Origin: UBA9715 sp045614225
GTDB lineage: Bacteria > Actinomycetota > Coriobacteriia > Coriobacteriales > Eggerthellaceae
Assembly: GCA_045614225.1 (NCBI GenBank)
Contig: JAZLCO010000041.1
Coordinates: forward strand, 1 to 37,280
Direction: 5' to 3'
DNA: 37,280 bases
Shown piece by piece: positions 1 through 8,090 of the stretch. The notes beneath the pieces are model-generated. The model was not told the origin of the DNA. It searched no databases and saw only the letters and a list, made by a program, of their open reading frames with translations. Position 1 is the first letter of the stretch; each line of letters begins with the position of its first letter. The translations under genes were made by a program, and so were the position numbers.

Positions 1-102
1 AGCGCCTTCTCCTCACGCGACAACGTCATGGCCGCTTACGAGCATGCCGTTGCCCAGCGCTACCGCTTCTTCTCGTTCGGCGATGCGATGATGATCAAGT
101 AG
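1..102 (+). CDS. queA: C-terminal end of S-adenosylmethionine:tRNA ribosyltransferase-isomerase (partial)
   Basis: Only the last 33 codons and the TAG stop are inside the window. The reading frame from base 1 ends in RYRFFSFGDAMMIK, which matches the highly conserved C-terminus of QueA (…YRFFSYGDAMLI). QueA transfers and isomerises the ribosyl part of SAM onto preQ1 in tRNA, the penultimate step of queuosine synthesis; it is a cytoplasmic enzyme. The 5' part lies upstream of the window, so domains and start cannot be judged. It converges with the PIN toxin gene, whose stop is 29 bp away, and I see no hairpin terminator between them. The call rests on a short but distinctive tail. Confidence 0.85.
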   Translation, partial: SAFSSRDNVMAAYEHAVAQRYRFFSFGDAMMIK

Positions 103-131
103 GCGCAAACGACCCACGAGCGATAACTGAA

Positions 132-626
132 CTAGCGCGCAATCGCCTCAAGATACTTGAGCGCGTCCTGCGGCGTATATGCTGCAACGGTCGCTTTTCG
201 GATGAGGGTTTTATCGCTCGTCACGATGAAGTCAACCTCCGCCCGTTCCACCGCAGCCAAGACAAAGTTATCCTCGAGGTCCTCGCTGAGCGGCCGGTAC
301 TTGCACGCAAGCCATGCGTCCGATTCGTCAGCCCCAACTGCGATAGCCTGTTCACGCATGTTCTCGATACAACTCCAAGCTGCCCGCTGAACTGCTAAAA
401 AGTCAGATTCCGTGCCCGCACCGTTTTTGCGTGCCATGCGCTTCAAGTCCAATTGAATGAGATAGAAAACATCTTTCAGAATGTGAACGGGATAGGCTAG
501 CTGCACCGAGTTCTGTTGCGCCATGCAAATGAAATCACGAGTTGCAACGGAATTTGGCCTATCGGGCAGATAGCAATCCAACCAGACATTCGTGTCTACA
601 AGCGCAATCAGCTTTCGGGTACTCAC
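132..626 (-). CDS. PIN-domain ribonuclease toxin of a type II toxin-antitoxin pair
   Basis: A 164-residue protein with the PIN-domain layout: D11 in VDTN near the N-terminus, an acidic pair in DLEDN (D119) and TSD (D138) near the C-terminus. These acidic residues normally bind Mg2+/Mn2+ for RNA cleavage, as in VapC toxins. The start is GTG (626-624). It overlaps the stop of the upstream antitoxin gene by four bases (GTGA), so translation is probably coupled and there is no separate promoter. The antitoxin is not VapB-like but RelB/DinJ-like, so the module is a mixed pairing. The RNA target cannot be predicted. Toxin activity is inferred from fold and context. Confidence 0.85.
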   Translation of the reverse strand: MSTRKLIALVDTNVWLDCYLPDRPNSVATRDFICMAQQNSVQLAYPVHILKDVFYLIQLDLKRMARKNGAGTESDFLAVQRAAWSCIENMREQAIAVGADESDAWLACKYRPLSEDLEDNFVLAAVERAEVDFIVTSDKTLIRKATVAAYTPQDALKYLEAIAR

Positions 627-985
627 ATGAGCCCCCGTTCAGCCATACGCTCGTAAAGCGCCTCCTCGAGCAACTCCTTGTCGTCGATTTCGTCCTGCCT
701 TCTTGTTTGACGGGGGTCGGCCCCTACCTGCCGGTAGAGCTCGTCCATCATCTTCCAAGTTTCAGCAAAAGGGTTATCCGTATCGAGCGTGCGTTTATCT
801 TCGGCAATCTCGACAGGCGCAAGCAGCTCTGCAACTTCTTCGAGATCAGCGCCGCGCTTGGCGGCTTTTGCCCACAGTGCGCGAACCGCTTCAGTCGGGC
901 TCAACCCGATGCGCGCCAAAGCTTCGTCGCCCGCTTTTTTCAATTCGCGATTCATGCGGGCGTTCAATTGAACGGTTGCCTCCAT
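623..985 (-). CDS. RelB/DinJ-family antitoxin
   Basis: A 120-residue protein starting MEATVQLNARMNRELK, followed by a helix with LSPTEAVRALW. This is the ribbon-helix-helix DNA-binding segment of RelB/DinJ antitoxins. The C-terminal half is acidic and charged and would wrap the toxin. The frame is open 13 codons further upstream, but the ATG at 985 is preceded by AAGGAG with 7-nt spacing, so this start is chosen. It is the first gene of a two-gene operon with the PIN toxin. A perfect palindrome overlapping the promoter is the expected autoregulatory operator. The family call is firm in the N-terminus; the partner being PIN rather than RelE/YafQ is unusual but seen directly. Confidence 0.85.
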   Translation of the reverse strand: MEATVQLNARMNRELKKAGDEALARIGLSPTEAVRALWAKAAKRGADLEEVAELLAPVEIAEDKRTLDTDNPFAETWKMMDELYRQVGADPRQTRRQDEIDDKELLEEALYERMAERGLM

Positions 986-1007
986 TTTCCACTCCTTCAA
1001 ACGAAGT

Positions 1008-1022
1008 GAAGACACTGTCTTC
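1008..1022. promoter_or_regulatory. Perfect 15-bp palindrome in the antitoxin leader
   Basis: GAAGACA-N-TGTCTTC lies about 10 bases upstream of the antitoxin ribosome binding site. It could be a second operator for the antitoxin complex or a short hairpin in the leader. Its role is inferred from position only. Confidence 0.45.
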
Positions 1023-1050
1023 AATTAGTGCTTTCTTGCTTTCTTCGATT

Positions 1051-1067
1051 TGCTATACAGTATAGCA
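1051..1067 (-). promoter_or_regulatory. Promoter and palindromic operator of the toxin-antitoxin operon
   Basis: TGCTATAC-A-GTATAGCA is a perfect 8+1+8 palindrome. Read on the minus strand it contains TGCTATACT, an extended -10 element (TGN-TATACT). No good -35 box is visible, which fits extended -10 promoters. A symmetric operator covering the -10 is the usual site for ribbon-helix-helix antitoxin repression. The transcript would start about 50-60 bases ahead of the antitoxin ATG. Confidence 0.65.
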
Positions 1068-1206
1068 TCTAAAGCAAATGGAGAGTGGCGGTGTCGTTTC
1101 AAGCGCACTCGAAACGAAAAACCAACAATGAAATGAACTCGAAAAACCGCTTCAACCCGCTGCGCTTAGATGGAATCAGCACGAAGCAGATCTCCGGGCA
1201 ATTGCC

Positions 1207-4200
1207 TCACCTGTTCGCGTAGACTCCTGCGATTGCGGTTTCGAGAAGTGGAAGGTCGGCGGCGCTAAACCGATAACGCACGCATTGCGGCTGATCGTCG
1301 GAAGCACGGGGACGCTCGACGCGCACGAAGATAGCCTCGACCTCTTGAATGCCCTGGCGCATGATGGCATAGGCGTAGCATGCCGCCTGGGGCACGTGTT
1401 TGCGAGTCAAATCATCCAGTAGCACGTCTGCACGACCACCGGTCTTGTAGTCGACGACGACCGCGCGAGCGCCATCAAGGGCGAGCAAATCGATCTCGCC
1501 TTCGAGGAAAGCCCCTTCCCCACTTGGATTCGGCACGCCAACGAAGAACGGCACCTCCGCGCGAAGATCGTCGAACTTGGCCATATCGCACGCCACACCA
1601 CTACCGAACCAGCGGTCGAGCGCTTTGGTCAACCGCAAACGCTGCACGTCATCGAGGTTGCCGGCACGCGCAAGAGCATCGACTCGCTCCACTGGGGGCT
1701 TTTCGAGCATGCCCGCCGATCCGCGCGTAGCTACCGCATACTGTGCAAGCCGATGGAAGGCGGTGCCCAAGTCGGTTGCCTTGTCGGCATCGGCGGACAG
1801 CGAACCCGTATAAGCCCACGACCCATCGTCTTCGTCGATGGCGGACGCGTTGCGGTTGGCACGTTGCACGCTCGGCGTGAAATCGAACTCGGAAGTTACT
1901 TCATCGAGTAGGTCATCAACAGCTGAAAGGTCCGCCATGAACCCTGCCTGCTCGGCATCGTCAACCGACACGCAGAATGCCTGCGCAAGACGGTCGAGCA
2001 CATCCCCTTCATGCGAAGCCTCGGCAATCGACGAATAGCTGAAAACGCCTTCATGCGCTGGTGCGAAGGGACCGCGTCTTACGGGAATACGACTCTCCTC
2101 AGCAGGAACTGCGAATGGAGTGACGGCAGCGCTCTCATCAGCCTCGTCAAATGCCTCTTCGCGTTCTTCGTCGGCACATTCTTCATCACTCGATGGCTCG
2201 AGAGCCACATGCTCGACGAAAGCAGGCGACGTGCCTCCGAACTCGAAATGCGACACACCCGGCTCAAAGCCCTCGTCGCCTCCCGTAAGCGCTGGCACGA
2301 GTGAAGCCAAAACGCTCGCGGGTGTGCCATTCGAGTTTGAATTCGAGCGCTTGCCGGTCAACGACACGACGAGCGCCTCCTTCGCGCGCGTGAGCGCTAC
2401 GTAAAGCAAACGTTTCGCCTCTTCGTCGTCGCCGAGCCTCTCACGTTCGCTCAAAGCTGCACGCAACTCGAGCGCACTTGAAGCATGGAGCGCCGCATCC
2501 AGCATCTCATCTTCATCCGCGCAGCCTTCCACGAGGCCTGCGTACAACGCTGAAGTGCCGCTGAACTTGGCTGCCCCCGTGAACGACGACTGGGAGTTTT
2601 GGAGATCGAGCGACAGAATGACCTGATCATCAACGCTGCATGCCAGCAACCGCGGAGTCGAGGTGCTGCCATCGCGGAACTCTCCCACCGCCACAATCGG
2701 GAATTCGAGCCCCTTCGACGAGTGAATCGTCATAATGCGCACGAAATCGCCGCCTGTTGCCGAAAGAGCGCCAGGCGCTTCTTTCGACTTCTCGAGCAGG
2801 GCCTGGTACAACACAGCCGTGCGAGCGGGGCCCGACGCTGTCTCGGACTCGATCGACTCGATCATTCGAATGGCTTTATACACGTTGGCAGCACTCGCCA
2901 GCCCTTCGGGCCCTCCCGCTTGCAGGCGGCCAAGCCAACCAGAATCGACAACCGCGCGCGTGATAAGACGCGAGACGAGCGAACGGCCTGACCCGTCAAT
3001 CAAATCAGCCATGACACGCACGGCCAGCTGCAGCTTGGGCGAGTATGACTCTGGCACATTGCCTTCACGCATCTCACGCACACTTGCCATAAGCCCTGTG
3101 TATAAATCGCAGCGGCGCGCGCTTCCCTTTTTGTCATCGGAAGTTGCGAACACGAGCAGATCGTCGGCCGAAAGCTCGAACAACGAACTCGTGAGCACGT
3201 TGAACAGGGCATCAGTCTGATGCGGATTGGCAATCACCCGTGCCAAGTCGAGCACGATTGCTGCCTCCGGGCATTCTGAAAACACCGAACCACCCGTGAT
3301 GACACAGGCCAGACCCCGTTTGCGCAAAGCAGCAGCATACAAATCAGCGTGCTTCATGCCGCCAAGCAGCACGGCCATCTCACCCGCTGAATGACCGTGT
3401 TCGTGCAAATCCGCAAACACATCGGCGATGCGGGCTGCCGCCGCAGCACGCGCATCGTCAATCGAGCCCCCTTTGTAAGGAACGGTCGTGAGCTGCACTT
3501 GGATGCGCGGCACCTCCGATGTGAACGGCCGCTTGACCCGAGACTCATCGCGCCCCGGAGCGAGTGACATGAACTCGCCGCCAAACATCTCAGACCGCTC
3601 GAAAATGCGATCGACGAGCGATAGCACATCTGCGTGGCTGCGGAAATTATCGGGCAGCATGATGATGCCCTCGGAATCACGCGAGCGCACCTCTTCAAGA
3701 TGCCTGCGATAGACCGCCACATCAGCACCGCGGAACCGGTAGATCGACTGCTGAGCATCGCCCACCGTACACAGCCGGCACGCCCCTGGGCCTGCCAACC
3801 GCTTGATCATGTCAACTTGCATCTGGTCGGTGTCTTGGAACTCGTCAACCATGACGAGCTGGAACTTATCGGAGTATTGCGCGGCGATTTCGGGGTGATT
3901 CGCGAGCGAACGGGATGCGAGCACCAGCAAATCGCTGTTGTCGAGCACGCCCGCTTCCTGCTTTGCTCGATCGAATGCCTCGCACGCGCGTTGCGCAAGC
4001 AGCACGAGCGTTTCGAGATGGGGCTCAGCGGCGGCAAGGCGCAATTCCATAATGTGCCTGTGCAAACTATCGAGTGTCTCAGCCACCTGTTCCTTGTAAT
4101 CTGCAGTGCCCACTCTCTGCGGGACGGGCAGCTTATCAATCGCCCGCAACGCCCACATGGGATCTGATGCGCAAGGCCCCTGCATCTCACTGCGGATCTC

Positions 4201-4923
4201 GACTGCGCACTGCGCAACTTGAGCCATGAACACCTCGCGCTTGTCGCTTTTCTTTTGCGTAATCGTCGCATCTGCCAAAGCTTCGAACGACTCGAGCACC
4301 TCGAAGACAATTTGAGCGGGATTGATGCGTGTTTTCATCATGGTGAACGAGTCGAACCCACGAATGTTGGCGCCGGCAATGTCCATGAGCTGCTGCAGGA
4401 ACTTCTCAACGGAAGCACCACCGAACGCCGAAGTGCGCGCCGGATACTCGTCGAAGAGCGAATCGACCGCTTCGCGGGATGGCCAACCGGACGTTCCGTC
4501 GAACGCGCCCAGGCGGGCTGTGTAAAGCACTTGGTCGATGGCGCGCGATTCGAGCTGGTCGGCGATGGCCGGATCGACCATTTTGAACTTCGGGTCGATG
4601 TCGAGCTCGACAGCATGTGCACGCAAGATGCGGGCGCACATGCCATGGATGGTGGACACCCACGCCTCATCGACCTTGAGGGCCTGCTCTGCCAGGCCGC
4701 TCGCACGCAGCTCTGCCTTGATACGCGACTTCAGCTCACCTGCCGCCTTGTTCGTGAAGGTGATGGCGCACACGCCCTCAATGCCATCGATTGCACCGCT
4801 TTCGATGGCGTGGACAATGCGCTTGGTCAGGGTGAATGTCTTCCCCGAACCGGCACCCGCCGCCACGACCAAGGACCGATCGAGCGTGTCGATGCATTTC
4901 TTTTGTCCTGGCGTCAACGCCAT
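1207..4923 (-). CDS. addA: AddA-type ATP-dependent helicase/exonuclease subunit
   Basis: A 1238-residue UvrD/RecB-like superfamily 1A helicase. Visible motifs are the Walker A AGAGSGKT (residues 22-29), the Walker B/motif II VDEFQDTD, the motif IV region DAQQSIYRFRGAD, motif V IMTIHSSKGLEF and motif VI YVALTRAKEALVV. The last 100 residues carry a PD-(D/E)XK nuclease core: EID at about 1145 and DYKTGG at about 1158. AddA unwinds and resects broken DNA together with AddB and loads RecA for repair. The ATG at 4923 has GGAG six bases upstream. The addB gene ends 60 bp upstream on the same strand, so the two form an operon. Length and domain order match AddA rather than plain UvrD/PcrA, which lack the nuclease. 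Confidence 0.93.
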   Translation of the reverse strand: MALTPGQKKCIDTLDRSLVVAAGAGSGKTFTLTKRIVHAIESGAIDGIEGVCAITFTNKAAGELKSRIKAELRASGLAEQALKVDEAWVSTIHGMCARILRAHAVELDIDPKFKMVDPAIADQLESRAIDQVLYTARLGAFDGTSGWPSREAVDSLFDEYPARTSAFGGASVEKFLQQLMDIAGANIRGFDSFTMMKTRINPAQIVFEVLESFEALADATITQKKSDKREVFMAQVAQCAVEIRSEMQGPCASDPMWALRAIDKLPVPQRVGTADYKEQVAETLDSLHRHIMELRLAAAEPHLETLVLLAQRACEAFDRAKQEAGVLDNSDLLVLASRSLANHPEIAAQYSDKFQLVMVDEFQDTDQMQVDMIKRLAGPGACRLCTVGDAQQSIYRFRGADVAVYRRHLEEVRSRDSEGIIMLPDNFRSHADVLSLVDRIFERSEMFGGEFMSLAPGRDESRVKRPFTSEVPRIQVQLTTVPYKGGSIDDARAAAAARIADVFADLHEHGHSAGEMAVLLGGMKHADLYAAALRKRGLACVITGGSVFSECPEAAIVLDLARVIANPHQTDALFNVLTSSLFELSADDLLVFATSDDKKGSARRCDLYTGLMASVREMREGNVPESYSPKLQLAVRVMADLIDGSGRSLVSRLITRAVVDSGWLGRLQAGGPEGLASAANVYKAIRMIESIESETASGPARTAVLYQALLEKSKEAPGALSATGGDFVRIMTIHSSKGLEFPIVAVGEFRDGSTSTPRLLACSVDDQVILSLDLQNSQSSFTGAAKFSGTSALYAGLVEGCADEDEMLDAALHASSALELRAALSERERLGDDEEAKRLLYVALTRAKEALVVSLTGKRSNSNSNGTPASVLASLVPALTGGDEGFEPGVSHFEFGGTSPAFVEHVALEPSSDEECADEEREEAFDEADESAAVTPFAVPAEESRIPVRRGPFAPAHEGVFSYSSIAEASHEGDVLDRLAQAFCVSVDDAEQAGFMADLSAVDDLLDEVTSEFDFTPSVQRANRNASAIDEDDGSWAYTGSLSADADKATDLGTAFHRLAQYAVATRGSAGMLEKPPVERVDALARAGNLDDVQRLRLTKALDRWFGSGVACDMAKFDDLRAEVPFFVGVPNPSGEGAFLEGEIDLLALDGARAVVVDYKTGGRADVLLDDLTRKHVPQAACYAYAIMRQGIQEVEAIFVRVERPRASDDQPQCVRYRFSAADLPLLETAIAGVYANR

Positions 4924-4983
4924 CTTCTACTCCATTTCAAACGCGACGAGAAGCAGCCCCTCAGTCGCATGTACTTCATCACG

Positions 4984-7797
4984 TCACATCCGATGCGGGC
5001 AGTGGGCAACTGGGCAATACGTGCAGGCATCGGACGTTGCCGGGTCGGGGCACACTCGACCGGCCTGCATCGACTCGATGGCGCGAGCGACGAGCGCTTC
5101 GGTTGCATCGAGCATATCGGCAAAGGTCAACTGCGAGAAATCGTCGATCGCTTCCAAGTCGTTGGGGCTGGCGACCGCACATCTGCACCGGTCGGTGCGC
5201 ATGCCAGGCAAATGCGCCGCCTCGAGCACACGCCCGTCGAACGCACCAGCACAACCGGACGTTTTGCCGTAACTGACGTAGAGCGCGCCAACGACGCGAA
5301 GGCCCAACGCACGCTCGACGGCCCGAGCGTACATGCGCGTCTGCACCTTGCCAGGGTCTTCAGCGCTCTTCCCAGCTATCTCGTACTGCGGACCAACCGA
5401 GCCTTTGTAGTCGATGATGACCGCATTGCCAGCTTCATCGACGTCGATGCGATCGACAAAACCGATGAAACGATGGCCCGCATACGTGACCTCGTCTTCT
5501 GCTTGAATCGGAAACTCGAGATGAGCAGGATGGAACGTCGGGAGAAACGCTGCTTCGAAATCGAGGAACGACACAAGCTGGGCTTTGAACGCCTCGAGCT
5601 CGCGTTGTTCGATTTGGTCTGCTGGGACATAACGCCCTTTCCCGGGCGCGAGCAAATGCTGCTCGGCAGCAGTTTCATCGGCAACCACCTGCATAAGCTC
5701 TTTGGCCTGAGACAGATTGTCTTCGTCGACTTTTGCATAACCAAGCTCGTTGAACCGTTGGTAAAAGCGCTGCAACACGCTGTGTGCAAACGAACCACGC
5801 TCGAGCGCCCCGAAACCCTCGTCAAGCCCTTCGATGCGCAAACGACGTTGAGCAAACCACTTGTACGGACATTCGAGATACGCTTCAACCTGAGAGGGTG
5901 AAGGCGCAGGATCGCCGAGATCGACGCCGCCAGGCAAACGCCTGGACAAGGCTACGAGACACGTGCGATCGACGGAGACATCGCCCATCGAGCTTTCAAC
6001 ACAACTCTCAACCACCTGGGCTTTCCCGCCTTCGGCAATCACAGCATTCGCGTAGAGGTCTTCCTCACCACGCTGGACCATGCCCTCCATCAACGGGATG
6101 GGAAGACCGAAAACGTCGTCGAGGTCGTCGTCGGACGTGGCATCGAGCCTATAGGCATCGACGAGCTCTTGCAAGACCGCAGCAGGATAGGTCGGATTGC
6201 CATCTTTGTCGTTCAGGGGGCGAAGGCAGACGAACTGCGAAACAGGAAGGAACTGCAGCGCCGCAAACGTGCGCCGAGCGCGTGCAAGAGCCGTGTCGAA
6301 CGGCTCGAGACCAAGCTTGGCGAACAGCGTCGAAGCAGCATCCTCTTTATCGGCAACAGGATAATCGTCGGTGGTAAGGTCGCAGAGCACGAGCATGTCG
6401 CACGAACCCGCACCCATCTGTGATGCGACGGATTGCGTGGTCACGACGACGCGCAAGTTGGCACCCATGGTCTCCTCAAAAGCAGGAAGCCCTTCGTAAG
6501 ACACCGTTACCTTGACGTCTTCGAGCACGCGCACGCACGATGCCATGGAAGCACCCACAGCACGCGCAGCTTTCGTGCAGGAACGCACAGCGGAAACAGC
6601 CGCGAGCTGTTCCGCGCGCCAAGAATCGGAGCGACCAGTCGACGTGAAGGCGATCTGCTCGAACACCCCGAGCAAAATGTCGGCATTAGGGTCGGACACA
6701 ACTTCTTCGAGCTGGGAAAACGTATCCGATTCCGCACTCAAGCGCACCAAACACGCATCACGTTCGGCAAGCCGGTCGGCACGTAAGGCGCAATCGATGT
6801 CGAGCGCGTCGGTTTGGGAAATACGCGAAAACGGCGGGCGCACAGCATCCGAAAGATCTTGCTTGGACCAAGCGTCGTCATGAACCGCACGAGCAAGCTG
6901 CATGAATTGACGCCCGAAATCGGTTTGGAAGAACGGGACTTGCGCTTGCACGCAGCCAGCGAAGCCTTTGCGCGCCAAAGCAGGTTCGAGCTGTTTGTAG
7001 AGCGAGAGCGGATCCTTGCACGCGACCACCACTGTTGCCGCATCTCCGGAAACGTGCTCCGATGCGGCTTCATGGAGAAGGTCGGCCACAAGCGCCGGCT
7101 GGGCATAGCGCCCCGATGGGAATCCGAAGCGAAGGCGCACGCCGTCAGGCATGCGAGCGACGCCCTCGGCGCCCGGGGCAGGCTCGAACGAAACCTCAAG
7201 TTGACTGCACGCATCGAAAAACGCCGCCATCTGCCACCCAAGCGGTGATGCCTCGGCTACAAGCACGTGCATCATGCGGGAAAACACCTGTGCCGAGCGC
7301 TCGGCCAACCAAGTCGCAGCTTGCCCGACCTCTACAAGCCCTGCCTGTTCAAGCAGCCCATAATAGCGGCCGATACCTTCCAACAACACTGCTTCACGCA
7401 CCGAAACACTCGTGGGCGCTGTGCCTGCAGACACTGCAGCAACTGCTTGCTCGAATACCGGTACGCCTGCAGCAGTGCGCACACACTGGGCTGCAAGCTT
7501 GACGACACCTGGAAGAACCGTCAACCCGCCATCATTGCCCGCATCTCGCAGCGCATCGCGAGCAGACAGACAATCGTCTTCGGAACTGCGCTCGAAAGCA
7601 GCCTGCATGATGGTCTGCCGCTGCAACGAATCGACGATCGCCCTGTCATCACCGTGAAGCTCCCACAGATCGGCAATCCAGGCGTTGAACGTTGTGACCG
7701 TCTGCGCGAACAAGCCCTCTGCCGAGGCCGCAGCATGGCGCTTGCGCCAGTCTTCAACCTGGGCAAACGAGGGAAGTATGACGATATCTGGCTTCAC
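4984..7797 (-). CDS. addB: AddB-type helicase/nuclease subunit with C-terminal Fe-S nuclease domain
   Basis: A 937-residue protein with the AddB C-terminal plan: a cysteine in ECPYKWFAQRRL, then GSFAHSVLQRFY, a nuclease core VDRIDVDE…VIIDYKGS, and a final C925-x2-C928-x4-C933 cluster. The four cysteines match the iron-sulphur staple of AddB nucleases. The N-terminus (MKPDIVILPSFAQ) shows no Walker A motif, so this half is probably an inactivated helicase used for scanning DNA. The start is GTG at 7797, preceded by AGAAAGG; an in-frame TGA lies just upstream, so it cannot start much earlier. It is the first gene of addBA. It is shorter than Bacillus AddB (about 1160 residues). The partner AddA next to it supports the call. 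Confidence 0.88.
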   Translation of the reverse strand: MKPDIVILPSFAQVEDWRKRHAAASAEGLFAQTVTTFNAWIADLWELHGDDRAIVDSLQRQTIMQAAFERSSEDDCLSARDALRDAGNDGGLTVLPGVVKLAAQCVRTAAGVPVFEQAVAAVSAGTAPTSVSVREAVLLEGIGRYYGLLEQAGLVEVGQAATWLAERSAQVFSRMMHVLVAEASPLGWQMAAFFDACSQLEVSFEPAPGAEGVARMPDGVRLRFGFPSGRYAQPALVADLLHEAASEHVSGDAATVVVACKDPLSLYKQLEPALARKGFAGCVQAQVPFFQTDFGRQFMQLARAVHDDAWSKQDLSDAVRPPFSRISQTDALDIDCALRADRLAERDACLVRLSAESDTFSQLEEVVSDPNADILLGVFEQIAFTSTGRSDSWRAEQLAAVSAVRSCTKAARAVGASMASCVRVLEDVKVTVSYEGLPAFEETMGANLRVVVTTQSVASQMGAGSCDMLVLCDLTTDDYPVADKEDAASTLFAKLGLEPFDTALARARRTFAALQFLPVSQFVCLRPLNDKDGNPTYPAAVLQELVDAYRLDATSDDDLDDVFGLPIPLMEGMVQRGEEDLYANAVIAEGGKAQVVESCVESSMGDVSVDRTCLVALSRRLPGGVDLGDPAPSPSQVEAYLECPYKWFAQRRLRIEGLDEGFGALERGSFAHSVLQRFYQRFNELGYAKVDEDNLSQAKELMQVVADETAAEQHLLAPGKGRYVPADQIEQRELEAFKAQLVSFLDFEAAFLPTFHPAHLEFPIQAEDEVTYAGHRFIGFVDRIDVDEAGNAVIIDYKGSVGPQYEIAGKSAEDPGKVQTRMYARAVERALGLRVVGALYVSYGKTSGCAGAFDGRVLEAAHLPGMRTDRCRCAVASPNDLEAIDDFSQLTFADMLDATEALVARAIESMQAGRVCPDPATSDACTYCPVAHCPHRM

Positions 7798-8012
7798 AGA
7801 CTGCCCTTTCTTCTGTCACCCAGAGTATACCGAGTTCAAGCGTAATACAGGATACTTTTAACCATATCTTTCTGTGTACCATTATTGAGACTCATACAAG
7901 ACGTGGCAGACGTACTATACAACCATCCTTTGACGGGGCGGTTTTCCTTCCATCCGTTACCTGCATATAACCCTTGTTCACACACCGCCCCTCAGAGGAT
8001 CTATTCACCAGC
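7798..8012. other. Gene-free spacer upstream of addB
   Basis: No supported gene is seen here. On the minus strand a TATACT hexamer (7824-7829) lies 27 bp upstream of the addB GTG and could be its -10 box; no matching -35 box is visible. The rest, up to the terminator of the DUF2130 gene, shows no clear motif. Confidence 0.4.
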
Positions 8013-8062
8013 AGCAAAAACAGAAAGCGGTCGGAGCAGCAATTGCAACGCTGCCCGACCGC
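8013..8062 (-). terminator. Intrinsic terminator after the DUF2130 gene
   Basis: On the minus strand GCGGTCGG and CCGACCGC form an 8-bp stem (8027-8034 with 8055-8062) that can be extended by an inner GCAGC/GCTGC pairing. It is followed by TTTCTGTTTTTGC. It lies 28 bp after the DUF2130 stop codon. Confidence 0.8.
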
Positions 8063-8090
8063 CATTTCAGTCAATGGTCTTGCTCCCGTT

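Noticed and set aside
1094..1117. TCGTTTC…GAAACGA inverted repeat upstream of the toxin-antitoxin promoter
   Set aside because: A 7-bp repeat with a 10-base loop and no U-tract on its outgoing sides; too weak to call a terminator or operator.
4219..5901. A 560-residue plus-strand open frame opposite the addA/addB junction
   Set aside because: It lies antisense to two well-supported genes, has no ribosome site and no recognisable domain; GC-rich codon bias on the coding strand leaves the opposite frame open.
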